Below, piece by piece: positions 6,777 to 15,131 of a stretch of DNA of 64,000 nucleotides (positions are counted from its first letter, which is position 1; every line of letters starts with the position of its first letter). The position numbers and the translations under genes are program-made. The DNA comes from an uncultured Sutterella sp. GTDB taxonomy: Bacteria; Pseudomonadota; Gammaproteobacteria; Burkholderiales; Burkholderiaceae_F. The notes under the pieces are model-generated. The model did no database searches. It was not told where the DNA came from and saw only the letters and a program-made list of their open reading frames with translations. Where the stretch lies: contig CASEFX010000034.1 in the NCBI GenBank assembly GCA_949287305.1, positions 124,001 to 188,000 on the forward strand. Reading direction: 5' to 3'.

Positions 6777-9071
6777 TCAGGGCAAATGGGTGCGCGACGC
6801 CGGGCTCGGCCGGATGGTCCCGAGCATTTTGCTGAAGTTCGGGGCGGAGCCGTGCAGCATCAGCGCATAGGTGTGGGTGTTCGACATGACGTTCTTGACG
6901 TAGTCGCGCGTCTCAAAGTAGGGAATGGACTCGACGAAGGCCGCCGCTTCGATGGGACGGCGCAGGGTCGTGCGCCAGATCCTTGCGCGCGAGGGACCCG
7001 CATTGTAGGCCGCGGTCGCAAGCGGGAAGCTCTCGTCGAGCGACTCGTAGAGCGTGCGCAGATAGGCCGTTCCCAGGATGAGGTTCATCTCGATGTCGCT
7101 GATGCGGTGCGCTTCGTATCGGTTGAGCCCGAGCTGTTTGGCCATCCAGGCGGCGGTCTTGGGCATGAGCTGCATGAGGCCGCGCGCGCCCACGGAGGAA
7201 CTCACCTGGGGAATGAAACGGGACTCCTGTCGGATGAGGCCGTAGGTCCACTCGGTCGGGAGCTGCTGTCCTTCGGAACTGCGTTCGATCACGGAGAAGA
7301 GCGGCGTGGGGTAGCGAAGCCGGAAGTCCGATTTTTTCGTGCGGTCGGACGTGTTGATCATCCGGTGGATCAGGCCCTGCCGACGGGCGTATTCGGCGAG
7401 CGAGGCGCGTCCCTCGTCGTCAAGACCCCGCATGGCCCAGTTCCATTCGCGATGACCGTCCGCGTACCAGTGCAGACGATAAAAGACTTCCGCGCGGCGT
7501 ATGCCGGCGTTCTCTCCCCAACGTTCGACGGCCTCTTCCGGAGGCGCCTCCCGAAGCGTCGGTTTCGGATAGGGACGCTTGAGAGCGTCGCAGGCGAGCT
7601 TTCCGTAGAAACTCCAGTTGCCCGCGATGGCGGCGAAGCGCTTCTTCGCCTCCTCGTGATTGCCGCGCACGGCATGGGCGCGTCCGAGCCAATAGATCCA
7701 TTCCTCCCGCTTGAGAACCTCATCGGGCATGCCGCGCAGGATGTTGAGAAGGGAATAGAGATTCCCTTCGAAAATCGCGTTGCGGGCCTCCCAGGCGAGA
7801 ACGTTTTCGTAGTCCGCCATGAGTTCCCGGGGAATGCGGGTCTTGTCGGCGCGTCGGAACCATTTCGTTGCGTCCGGTCGACGGTCGACCGCGGCGCTGT
7901 AGCCGAGCCGGAACCAGAGGAGCGAACGCCGTCCGGCGGGGAGTTTTCCCTCGATCTTGTCGAGGAATTTCGCCGCTTCCTGGCGGTTGTAGGAAATGAG
8001 ACGCAGGGTTGCGAACTCTCCGACGCGCGCCGATACGGTGGAGGGCTTCTTCATCGCTTTTCGGTACCAATCGTGCGGATGCTCGAGAATGCGCTCGAGC
8101 GCGGCGATGGAGGCGGGAAGGAGCGGGCGGGGGACCGCACGGAGATTGCGCTTGGCCTCCGTCCACTGGCGCTTCTGCAGAGCGATGAGCACCCGATCCC
8201 AGGACCAGGAACGGTCGACACGGGCCAGAAGATCGCCGAGACGTTGGAAACTTTCGTCGGTTGCCTTTTGGTCGCGCAGGTGCAGTTTCACCGTTTTGCG
8301 CAGAGCCGCCGGCACGGGACCGCGGGTGAGGGCGTCCTCGAGGCGATAGAGGTAGAGCCAGTTGAGAAGTTCCGTATCGTCGCGGTTCCACGCGAGGCTG
8401 TTGAAGTGCCGCTCGAAGGTTTCGAGGTTCAGCACTTCGGCGGCGGTTTTCAGATAGCGCACCGTGGCGAGTTCCCCGAGGTACTCGCCGGCGTGGAGCT
8501 GCAGAAAGCGCTCGAACTCCGCGTGCACAAGCGGATTCTCCGGATCGGCTTCGAGTCGCAGTTCGAGCCCCCACAACGCCCAATAGCCTTCGACGGCGTT
8601 GGGCCCGGCCGTCTCGGCCGCGGCCATGAGGAGTTCCAGGTCCTTTTTCCGATAGCCTTCGCGGGCCATGCGGATCCACTTGTCCTCGGGTTCCTCCGGC
8701 GGCTGTGCGAGCGGAAAGCGATCCGTTTCCTGAGGAGGATTGTCGAGCAATTCCGCCGTGATGCGGCCCGCCGTCGTGACGGCCTCCGTCTCCTCCTTCG
8801 AGTTTTCGCCCGGGGCGGCGGGGTCCCGAAAGAGGGCGTCGACCGAGCGGATCACTTCGGCAAAATCGATGGTCGCGGCCGTTTCGTCCTCAATGACGGG
8901 GCTCTCCCGTCTTCTCAGATTGTGCAGACGCTCCTCCATCAGCACGGGCGCCCGCCGCACGGCGAGCGTCCCGTCGACGGGCGTCGCCCGGGCATCGGAC
9001 GAAACCGCCGTCGAAAGGACGGGCGCGAGCAGGGTGCCGAGCAACGACAGAAGAAGCCTAGACTTGACCAT
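6777..9071 (-). CDS. slt: Soluble lytic murein transglycosylase (Slt70-type)
   Basis: 764-residue periplasmic enzyme that cleaves the MurNAc-GlcNAc glycosidic bond with 1,6-anhydro ring formation. The chosen ATG gives a signal peptide MVKSRLLLSLLGTLLAPVLS; upstream in-frame starts are a TTG and an ATG with worse leaders. Residues ~60-560 are the helical superhelix of Slt70. The C-terminal GH23 domain (about 600-740) carries the catalytic Glu in TYGLIRQESRF, then GARGLMQLMPKTA and ATAAYNAGPSRARIWR. It is divergent from 5-formyl-THF cyclo-ligase and followed five bases later by cca, an arrangement seen in many Burkholderiales. Confidence 0.93.
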   Translation of the reverse strand: MVKSRLLLSLLGTLLAPVLSTAVSSDARATPVDGTLAVRRAPVLMEERLHNLRRRESPVIEDETAATIDFAEVIRSVDALFRDPAAPGENSKEETEAVTTAGRITAELLDNPPQETDRFPLAQPPEEPEDKWIRMAREGYRKKDLELLMAAAETAGPNAVEGYWALWGLELRLEADPENPLVHAEFERFLQLHAGEYLGELATVRYLKTAAEVLNLETFERHFNSLAWNRDDTELLNWLYLYRLEDALTRGPVPAALRKTVKLHLRDQKATDESFQRLGDLLARVDRSWSWDRVLIALQKRQWTEAKRNLRAVPRPLLPASIAALERILEHPHDWYRKAMKKPSTVSARVGEFATLRLISYNRQEAAKFLDKIEGKLPAGRRSLLWFRLGYSAAVDRRPDATKWFRRADKTRIPRELMADYENVLAWEARNAIFEGNLYSLLNILRGMPDEVLKREEWIYWLGRAHAVRGNHEEAKKRFAAIAGNWSFYGKLACDALKRPYPKPTLREAPPEEAVERWGENAGIRRAEVFYRLHWYADGHREWNWAMRGLDDEGRASLAEYARRQGLIHRMINTSDRTKKSDFRLRYPTPLFSVIERSSEGQQLPTEWTYGLIRQESRFIPQVSSSVGARGLMQLMPKTAAWMAKQLGLNRYEAHRISDIEMNLILGTAYLRTLYESLDESFPLATAAYNAGPSRARIWRTTLRRPIEAAAFVESIPYFETRDYVKNVMSNTHTYALMLHGSAPNFSKMLGTIRPSPASRTHLP

Positions 9072-9142
9072 AACCGGAATGTTTTCGCATCGCATAAGAT
9101 GGAACAACTATAACGGATGAGAGAAGGATTCCAAGGAGAGAG

Positions 9143-9682
9143 ATGAACGAGAAACGACTTTGGCGGCAACGCTGCCGGGAGATTCGCGGGACTCGGGCGC
9201 GCGAAGCGGGTCCGATGCTGGAAGAGGCTTTTGAACGTTGTCTGGAAGAGGTGCAGGCGGGGACGATCGGCATTTTCTGGCCCTTCGGGAGCGAACCTGA
9301 TCTGCGTGCCGCGGCTCTTCGCTGGTGCGGGGACGATCCCGCCCGGTGTCTCGCGGTTCCGGCCGTCGAAGAGACGGGCATCCGTTATCGCCTCTGGAGG
9401 CAAGACACGCCCCTCACGAAGGATCGGGCCGGTCTGACGGTACCCGACGCCGAGGCCGTTTTCCCCGATTTGATTTTCGCGCCGGCCCTCGGCTTTTCCT
9501 CTCAGGGACACCGTCTCGGCTACGGGGGCGGGTATTTCGACCGTTTTCTCGCCGAGAGTCGTCCGAATCGCTGCGTTCTCGTCGCATTCGAGGCGCAGAA
9601 GGTGCCCGCATCGATCTTTGCGGCGCACGACCTCCGCTTTGACGCGCTGATCACGGAAAAAGGCCTCGTGAATTTTCCATAA
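9143..9682 (+). CDS. fau: 5-formyltetrahydrofolate cyclo-ligase
   Basis: 179-residue ATP-dependent enzyme converting 5-formyl-THF to 5,10-methenyl-THF. Family signatures: N-terminal basic RRQCREIRGTR-like segment, IGIFWPFGSEPDL substrate region, and the C-terminal APALGFSSQGHRLGYGGGYFDRFL motif that binds ATP/phosphate. The start is supported by AAGGAGAG eight bases upstream. In other bacteria this gene follows 6S RNA (ssrS); no 6S-like structure was recognised in the short upstream gap. It ends at a strong bidirectional terminator shared with ahcY. Confidence 0.93.
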   Translation: MNEKRLWRQRCREIRGTRAREAGPMLEEAFERCLEEVQAGTIGIFWPFGSEPDLRAAALRWCGDDPARCLAVPAVEETGIRYRLWRQDTPLTKDRAGLTVPDAEAVFPDLIFAPALGFSSQGHRLGYGGGYFDRFLAESRPNRCVLVAFEAQKVPASIFAAHDLRFDALITEKGLVNFP

Positions 9683-9684
9683 GA

Positions 9685-9718
9685 AAACCCCGAAGGGTTC
9701 GCGCCCTTCGGGGTTCTT
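9685..9718. terminator. Bidirectional terminator, fau / ahcY
   Basis: 12-bp perfect stem AACCCCGAAGGG (9686-9697) with CCCTTCGGGGTT (9704-9715), flanked by A and T runs, between convergent stops. Confidence 0.9.
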
Positions 9719-9738
9719 GTTCGCGGAAACCGCGGAGA

Positions 9739-11136
9739 TCAGTAGCGGTAGGCGTCCGACTTGTAGGGGCCTTCCTTGGGCACGCCGATGTAGGCGGCCT
9801 GTTCGTCCGTGAGCTCGGAGAGTTCGGCGTTGAAGTTGCTCAGCTGCAGGCGGGCAACCTTTTCGTCGAGGATCTTCGGCAGGATGTAGACGCCGAGCGG
9901 ATACTTTTCCGTGTGGCAGAAGAGTTCGATCTGCGCGAGCGTCTGGTTGGCGAACGAGGAGCTCATCACGTAGGAGGGATGGCCCGTGGCGCAACCGAGA
10001 TTGACGAGGCGGCCTTCGGCGAGGAGGATGATGCGGTTCCCCGACGGAAGCAGAATGTGGTCAACCTGCGGCTTGATGTTTTCCCACGGATACTTACGCA
10101 TGGCGGCGACTTCGATTTCGCTGTCGAAGTGACCGATGTTGCAGACGATGGCTTCGTTCTTCATCGCGATCATGTGATCGTGCGTGATGACGTGAACGTT
10201 GCCCGTGGCCGTCACGAAGATGTCGGCCTTGTCCTTGGCGTAGTCCATCGTGACGACGCGGTAGCCTTCCATGGCGGCCTGCAGGGCGCAGATCGGGTCG
10301 ATTTCGACGACCCAGACCTGAGCGGCGAGCGCGCGCAACGCCTGGGCGCAACCCTTGCCCACGTCGCCGTAGCCGACCACGACCGCGACCTTGCCGGCGA
10401 TCATCACGTCGGTGGCGCGCTTGATGCCGTCCACGAGGGATTCGCGGCAGCCGTAGAGATTGTCGAACTTCGACTTCGTCACGGAGTCGTTGACGTTGAT
10501 GGCCGGGAAGCGGAGTTCGCCGCGGGCGTGCATCTGATAGAGACGGTGGACGCCCGTCGTCGTTTCTTCCGTCACGCCCTTGATGTGCGGGATGCGCTTG
10601 GAATACCACTTCGGATCGGCTTCGAGATGACGGCGGATGGCGGAGAAGAGGGCCTTTTCTTCGTCATTCGTCGGATGAGCGACGAGGTCGGGATTTTCTT
10701 CCGCACGGGCGCCGAGATGCAGGAGGAGCGTCGCGTCTCCGCCGTCGTCGAGGATCATGTTGGAGAAGCCCCCGTCGGGCCACTCGAAGATGCGGTGCGT
10801 GTATTCCCAGTATTCGTCGAGGGATTCGCCCTTCTTGGCGAAGACGGGCGTGCCGCCCGCGGCGATCGCGGCGGCGGCGTGGTCCTGCGTCGAAAAGATG
10901 TTGCAGCTCGCCCAACGCACTTCGGCGCCGAGGGCGAGAAGGGTTTCGATCAGAACGGCCGTCTGAATGGTCATGTGAAGCGACCCGGAAATGCGGGCGC
11001 CCTTGAGCGGCTGCGAGGCGGCGTACTCACGGCGGATGGCCATGAGACCGGGCATTTCCACTTCGGCAATCTGAATTTCCTTGCGGCCCCAGTCGGCAAG
11101 ACGGAGGTCCGCGATGGCGGATTCAACGTTAATCAT
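9739..11136 (-). CDS. ahcY: Adenosylhomocysteinase
   Basis: NAD-dependent enzyme that reversibly splits S-adenosylhomocysteine into adenosine and homocysteine, relieving product inhibition of SAM methyltransferases. 465 residues, a usual length for the proteobacterial form with its insertion ([20 protein letters not shown] region). Conserved pieces: [52 protein letters not shown], the NAD-binding [14 protein letters not shown], and the terminal Tyr-Arg-Tyr. AAGGAGT (11145-11151) lies eight bases before the ATG. A SAH riboswitch in the leader should increase expression when SAH accumulates; that direction comes from the known ahcY riboswitch class. Confidence 0.97.
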   Translation of the reverse strand: MINVESAIADLRLADWGRKEIQIAEVEMPGLMAIRREYAASQPLKGARISGSLHMTIQTAVLIETLLALGAEVRWASCNIFSTQDHAAAAIAAGGTPVFAKKGESLDEYWEYTHRIFEWPDGGFSNMILDDGGDATLLLHLGARAEENPDLVAHPTNDEEKALFSAIRRHLEADPKWYSKRIPHIKGVTEETTTGVHRLYQMHARGELRFPAINVNDSVTKSKFDNLYGCRESLVDGIKRATDVMIAGKVAVVVGYGDVGKGCAQALRALAAQVWVVEIDPICALQAAMEGYRVVTMDYAKDKADIFVTATGNVHVITHDHMIAMKNEAIVCNIGHFDSEIEVAAMRKYPWENIKPQVDHILLPSGNRIILLAEGRLVNLGCATGHPSYVMSSSFANQTLAQIELFCHTEKYPLGVYILPKILDEKVARLQLSNFNAELSELTDEQAAYIGVPKEGPYKSDAYRY

Positions 11137-11167
11137 TCGGAATGACTCCTTGATGGGAAAAGAGGAA

Positions 11168-11268
11168 ATGAGCGCCGTTGAAGGAAAGAGAGGTACGTGA
11201 ACGCGGATGTTTCACGTGGAACAATCCCGAGCCTGGCGAAGGAGGTTCGTCGCAGCGCTCCTCGGGAT
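11168..11268 (-). promoter_or_regulatory. S-adenosylhomocysteine (SAH) riboswitch of ahcY
   Basis: The minus-strand leader matches the SAH aptamer layout: P1 CCCGAG (11261-11266) with CTCGGG (11226-11231); GAGCGC (11255-11260) pairing as pseudoknot with GCGCTC (11170-11175); the conserved CGAGGAGCGCTGCGAC 5' core, the internal GCCAGGCTCGG, and CAACGGCGCTCA at the 3' end. An optional P3-like hairpin ACGTGAA/TTCACGT (11195-11201 with 11211-11217) lies between P1 and the pseudoknot. The 3' end is 31 bases from the ahcY start, close to its Shine-Dalgarno. Placement ahead of ahcY is the classic context. A parS-type palindrome lies inside. Confidence 0.93.
11208..11223. other. parS: parS-type ParB/Spo0J binding site (site 2), inside the SAH riboswitch
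   Basis: TGTTTCACGTGGAACA, reverse complement TGTTCCACGTGAAACA, is the same 16 bases as the canonical B. subtilis parS. It occupies the variable segment of the ahcY riboswitch; bases 11211-11217 also form one strand of the P3-like RNA hairpin. It lies 5.5 kb from site 1. Confidence 0.87.
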
Positions 11269-11269
11269 C

Positions 11270-11301
11270 AAAAGAAAAGCCGAGGCATTATAGCCTCGGC
11301 C
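11270..11301 (-). terminator. trpS intrinsic terminator with a TATAAT loop
   Basis: Minus strand: GCCGAGGC, loop TATAAT, GCCTCGGC, then TTTTCTTTT, about 33 bases after the trpS stop. The stem is 11279-11286 with 11293-11300. Confidence 0.88.
11287..11292 (-). promoter_or_regulatory. Candidate ahcY promoter -10 box
   Basis: The minus-strand hexamer is a perfect TATAAT located in the loop of the trpS terminator. Transcription from about 11280 would begin a dozen bases before the riboswitch and give a leader near 145 nt. The -35 position has only a weak TTCCCT-like match at an 18-base spacing, so this is a proposal. Confidence 0.55.
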
Positions 11302-11333
11302 TTTCCGAAGAGGGAACTCTTCACCGAAGGAAA

Positions 11334-12632
11334 TCAGTCTTCCCGGAAGGTGTCGAGCGCCGCGCGAAGGTCGTCGTCCGTGGTGCCTTCCGTGCGCTTA
11401 ACGGGAGCGCCTTCGAGGGCGGCGTAGCCTTCCTTCTTGAGGCGGCCCACCCACTGGCCGGCGTCGCGGCCCGAAGCGAAGCCTTCGGAGAGGAGAAGTT
11501 CGCGGCCGTTCATCGCGAGCTTGAAGTAGAAGAGCCCGTCCTTTTCGCGGTACTGCTTGAAGAGGGCCTTGGCCTGCTTGACGGTCTTTTCTTCGGCCGC
11601 GGCCTCGACGGGGGCCGTGAAGGCGCGAAGTCCCACGGCTTCCTTGAGGCGGGCGAGGAAGGGTACGGCGTAGGCGCGGGCCTTGCGGGCGCCTTCCTGC
11701 AGGATGGCTTCCACTGTTTCGGGGGAGGCCATGAGTTCTTCGTAGCGCTTGCGCATCGGGCCGATTTCGGCGTCGATCTTGTCGGCAAGACGTTTCTTGG
11801 CTTCACCCCAGCCGAGACCTGCGCGAAGTTCGTTCTTGAAGGCTTCGAGCTCTTCGGGCGTGGAGAAGGCGGCGTAGAGAACGCAGAGCGAATTGCTGTC
11901 GGGATCCTTGGGTTCGCCCGGGAGCTTCGAGTCCGTGACGATGCGCGAGACGGCCTCGTCGAGCGCCTTGCGGCCGCCTTCGAAGAGGGGAATCACGTTG
12001 TTGTAGGACTTGCTCATCTTGCGTCCGTCGAGACCGGGGAGCACTTCCACGGCGGAGCCGCCCGTGGCCTGCGGCATCGTGAAGAAGGGGGCGTCGGGCT
12101 TCGCGTAGAGATAGTTGAAGCGGGTCGCCACGTCGCGCGCCATTTCAAGGTGCTGCAACTGATCGTGTCCGACGGGCACTTCGTCGGCGTTGAACATCAG
12201 AATGTCGGCCGCCATGAGAATGGGGTAGCAGTAAAGCCCCATCGAGACGTCGGAGTCCGGATCGCGTCCGGCTTCGACGGCGGCGTCGGTCGCAGCCTTG
12301 TAGGCATGGGCGCGGTTCATCTGGCCCTTGGCCGTGCAACAGGTGAGCAGCCAGTTGAGAGTCGGAATTTCGGGAATGTCGCTCTGGCGGTAAAAAACCA
12401 CCTTGTCGGGGTCGAGGCCCGCGGCGAGCCAGGTCGCGGCGATCTGGCGACGGCTTCTTTCAATGCGGGCGGGGTCCTGGCACTTGATGAGCGCGTGCAG
12501 GTCCGCGAGGAAGAAAAAGCTCTGAACGTCGGGATTTCGGCTGTCCCGAATGGCGGGTCGGATGGCTCCGACGTAGTTGCCGATGTGAAGCGTGCCGGTC
12601 GTGTTGATGCCGGTAAGCACTCGTTTGGTCAT
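11334..12632 (-). CDS. trpS: Tryptophan--tRNA ligase with C-terminal extension
   Basis: Class I aminoacyl-tRNA synthetase. The HIGH-type motif is TLHIGNYVG (residues 14-22) and KMSKS appears as GRKMSKSYNN near residue 206. Tryptophan-pocket landmarks such as VGHDQLQHLEMARDVATRFN are present. The catalytic and anticodon parts end near residue 335, the length of E. coli TrpS; about 95 further residues follow. Within them FYFKLAMNGRELLLSEGFAS resembles the YegP/DUF1508 repeat; that similarity is by eye. A terminator follows, and its loop may serve the ahcY promoter. Confidence 0.95.
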   Translation of the reverse strand: MTKRVLTGINTTGTLHIGNYVGAIRPAIRDSRNPDVQSFFFLADLHALIKCQDPARIERSRRQIAATWLAAGLDPDKVVFYRQSDIPEIPTLNWLLTCCTAKGQMNRAHAYKAATDAAVEAGRDPDSDVSMGLYCYPILMAADILMFNADEVPVGHDQLQHLEMARDVATRFNYLYAKPDAPFFTMPQATGGSAVEVLPGLDGRKMSKSYNNVIPLFEGGRKALDEAVSRIVTDSKLPGEPKDPDSNSLCVLYAAFSTPEELEAFKNELRAGLGWGEAKKRLADKIDAEIGPMRKRYEELMASPETVEAILQEGARKARAYAVPFLARLKEAVGLRAFTAPVEAAAEEKTVKQAKALFKQYREKDGLFYFKLAMNGRELLLSEGFASGRDAGQWVGRLKKEGYAALEGAPVKRTEGTTDDDLRAALDTFRED

Positions 12633-12732
12633 ATGTAGTCTGTCCTCTATAGCCCCGATAGGGCGACGAATCCGTCCATTCTACGAAATTCCGCCGTGCG
12701 AATCCGTTCGGAACGGGGCGGCGGGAAGCGGA

Positions 12733-12769
12733 AAAAAGAATCCCCCGCCGCAAGTTCTGCAACGGGGGA
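12733..12769 (-). terminator. metK intrinsic terminator
   Basis: Minus strand TCCCCCG ... CGGGGGA stem (12741-12747 with 12763-12769), followed by TTCTTTTTT (12733-12740). It lies in the 186-base gap between metK and trpS and isolates the two genes. Confidence 0.8.
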
Positions 12770-12818
12770 GTGCGCGCGCCCGCCCTCAGGCGGTCGGGCG
12801 CGTCGGAATCACGTCGGA

Positions 12819-13997
12819 TCAGAGGCCGGCGGAGGCGCGCAGAGCGGCGACCTTGTCGGTCTTTTCCCAGGTGAATTCCGGTTCTTCGCGGCCGAAGTGG
12901 CCGTAGGCGGCCGTCTTCGAGAAGATCGGACGACGCAGGTCGAGCATCTTGATGATGCCGCGCGGACGAAGGTCGAAGTGTTCGCGGACGAGTTCGGCGA
13001 TGCGGGCGTCGGGGATGACGCCGGTGCCGTTCGTGAAGACCGTGACGTTCATCGGTTCGGCCACGCCGATGGCGTAGGCGACCTGAACCTGGCAGACGCG
13101 GGCGAGACCGGCGGCGACGATGTTCTTGGCGACGTAGCGGCAGGCATAGGCGGCGGAACGGTCGACCTTGGTGGCGTCCTTGCCGGAGAAGGCGCCGCCG
13201 CCGTGCGGGCAGTAGCCGCCGTAGGTGTCGACGATGATCTTGCGGCCCGTGAGACCGCAGTCACCCTGCGGACCGCCCACGACGAAGCGACCCGTCGGGT
13301 TGATGAGGAACTTGGTGCCGACGAGCCATTCGGCCGGGATCACCGGACGGATGATTTCTTCGACGATGGCTTCCGTGAATTCGGGCTTCATCTTCTTGCC
13401 GTCGGACATTTCCGGGGCGTGCTGCGAAGAGATCACGATCGTGTCGCAGCCGACGGGCTTGCCGTCGACGTAGCGCAGCGTCACCTGGCTCTTGGCGTCG
13501 GGACGAAGGAAGGGAAGCGTGCCGTTGCGGCGCACGAGGCTCTGACGCTCCATCAGGCGGTGGGCGTAGTAGATCGGGGCGGGCATGAGGGTCGGCGTTT
13601 CGTCGCAGGCGAAGCCGAACATGAGACCCTGGTCGCCGGCGCCGAGGTTGAGTTCGTCGTCCATGGCCTTGTCGACGCCCTGGGCGATGTCCTGGGACTG
13701 CTTGTCGTAGCCGACGAGAACGGAGCAACCCTTGTGGTCGATGCCGTATTCGGTGTTGTCGTAGCCGATGCGCTTCAAAACGCCGCGGGCGAGGTCGATG
13801 TAGTCGACGTTGGCGCCGGTGGTGATTTCACCGGCCATCACGACGAGACCGGTCGTGCAGAGGGTTTCCGCGGCGACGCGGCTCATGGGGTCCTGCGCAA
13901 GGCAGGCGTCAAGGACGGCGTCAGAGATCTGGTCGGCCACTTTGTCGGGATGACCTTCACTGACGGATTCGGAAGTAAACAGATATTCGCTGGCCAT
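12819..13997 (-). CDS. metK: S-adenosylmethionine synthetase
   Basis: 392-residue enzyme making SAM from methionine and ATP. Sequence shows [20 protein letters not shown] at the N-terminus (methionine/ATP site), [12 protein letters not shown], and the P-loop-like [20 protein letters not shown] usual family length and an intact ATG start. No SAM riboswitch was recognised in the 258-base gap shared with the divergent lpxL gene. Being only 3 kb from ahcY it makes this a methyl-cycle neighbourhood, although each gene has its own terminator. Confidence 0.98.
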   Translation of the reverse strand: MASEYLFTSESVSEGHPDKVADQISDAVLDACLAQDPMSRVAAETLCTTGLVVMAGEITTGANVDYIDLARGVLKRIGYDNTEYGIDHKGCSVLVGYDKQSQDIAQGVDKAMDDELNLGAGDQGLMFGFACDETPTLMPAPIYYAHRLMERQSLVRRNGTLPFLRPDAKSQVTLRYVDGKPVGCDTIVISSQHAPEMSDGKKMKPEFTEAIVEEIIRPVIPAEWLVGTKFLINPTGRFVVGGPQGDCGLTGRKIIVDTYGGYCPHGGGAFSGKDATKVDRSAAYACRYVAKNIVAAGLARVCQVQVAYAIGVAEPMNVTVFTNGTGVIPDARIAELVREHFDLRPRGIIKMLDLRRPIFSKTAAYGHFGREEPEFTWEKTDKVAALRASAGL

Positions 13998-14255
13998 TCT
14001 TCACACTCCAATGGATTGGGGACAGCGCCTAGCGCAATGAAGCATGAAGTACGTTGCGGCAGACGCTTTAGCGGTATTTCTTCAGATTCGCCCCGCAAGT
14101 TGTCTTGTTAACTCGGCGAATTTCCGCATCATACGCTTCTCGAAGGGAAAATGCCAACAAAGTTGTTCGTTTGCGTGAAAACCCGTCGCCGGAGGAGAGG
14201 ATTCCGAAGTGACGGGGGTAAAATATCCCGTTTGGACGATACTTACGCTAAGAGC

Positions 14256-15131
14256 ATGCAACGTTTTTTCGCCTTGCTGGCCCGTTTGCCCCTGGGGTTC
14301 CTGCAGTCGCTCGGAACCCTTTTCGGCAGCCTGACCTTTCGCCTGTCGCGGGAAACCCGCGAGCAGGCCGAAGCGAACCTGCGGCAGGCCGGGCTCTTTG
14401 ACGAGAGGCTCTACCGCAGCGTCGGGCGCAATGCCGGCCGACAGGCCATGGAGAGCCTTTGGGTGTGGTATCGCAAGCCCGAAGAAGTCATGACGCAGGT
14501 TCGGGTCGATCCCGAGTGCGAACGAATCGTCCGCACGGCGGTCGAGAGCGGCCGTCCGATCGTCTTCATGACGCCCCACGTCGGCTGCTTCGAAGTCCTG
14601 CCCGTGTGGTTCGCCCACACCTTCTACCGAGAGTCGGGGCGAAACATTTCCATTCTCTATCGGCCGCCGAAGTTCGACTTCCTGCGCCGTCTCGTCGGGG
14701 AAGCCCGACAGGCGCCCGGGATCGTCGCCTGTCCCACGACGCTTGCGGGCGTCAAGGAAGTGATCCGCAACCTTCGTGCGGGCCATACCTTCGGGGCGCT
14801 TCCCGATCAGGTGCCTTCGCACGGAGAGGGGGTTTGGGCGCCGTTTTTCGGCAAGCCCGCCTACACGATGACCCTGCCCGTGCGGGTGGCGCGGCAGTTC
14901 GACGCGATCCGCATTTTTGCCTGGGGCGTGCGCGAGTCGCACGGCTGGCACATTCACGGCAAAGAATGGAGCGAACCGCTCACGGGCGACCTGGAAAAGG
15001 ACGCCGCCGCGATGAACCGCCAGATCGAGGAGATCGTTCTGAGCGCGCCCTCGCAGTATGCGTGGAGCTACAAACGCTACAAGGCGCCGAGGGCGGCCCG
15101 AAAGAAATTAGAGGGAGTGACGAAAAAGTGA
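14256..15131 (+). CDS. Lysophospholipid/lipid A acyltransferase, LpxL family (first copy)
   Basis: 291 residues from the ATG at 14256 (MQRFFALLARLP). In-frame sequence upstream is Arg-rich and unlike the family, so the longer frame was rejected. The first ~30 residues form a hydrophobic membrane-association segment. The acyltransferase motif is HVGCFE (about residue 108), i.e. HX4E, followed by GALPDQVPSHGEGVWAPFFG. These enzymes transfer a secondary acyl chain from acyl-ACP to Kdo2-lipid IVA at the inner membrane. Its stop overlaps the second acyltransferase as GTGA. The metK-lpxL-lpxL-dapF order is conserved in Burkholderiales. Confidence 0.88.
   Translation: MQRFFALLARLPLGFLQSLGTLFGSLTFRLSRETREQAEANLRQAGLFDERLYRSVGRNAGRQAMESLWVWYRKPEEVMTQVRVDPECERIVRTAVESGRPIVFMTPHVGCFEVLPVWFAHTFYRESGRNISILYRPPKFDFLRRLVGEARQAPGIVACPTTLAGVKEVIRNLRAGHTFGALPDQVPSHGEGVWAPFFGKPAYTMTLPVRVARQFDAIRIFAWGVRESHGWHIHGKEWSEPLTGDLEKDAAAMNRQIEEIVLSAPSQYAWSYKRYKAPRAARKKLEGVTKK

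Noticed and set aside
6786..9113. 775-codon open frame opposite slt
   Set aside because: It is the antisense of a well-supported lytic transglycosylase; its translation is Arg/Gly/Glu-rich with no recognisable domain, the usual consequence of high G+C at third positions.
13998..14255. Possible SAM riboswitch in the metK leader
   Set aside because: I looked for known SAM aptamer cores on the minus strand and saw only small imperfect hairpins; no class matched.
14459..15127. Long N-terminal extension of the second lipid A acyltransferase
   Set aside because: The stretch overlaps lpxL copy 1 in another frame, is Arg/Gly-rich, and the GTG at 15128 with GTGA coupling gives a normal 292-residue enzyme.
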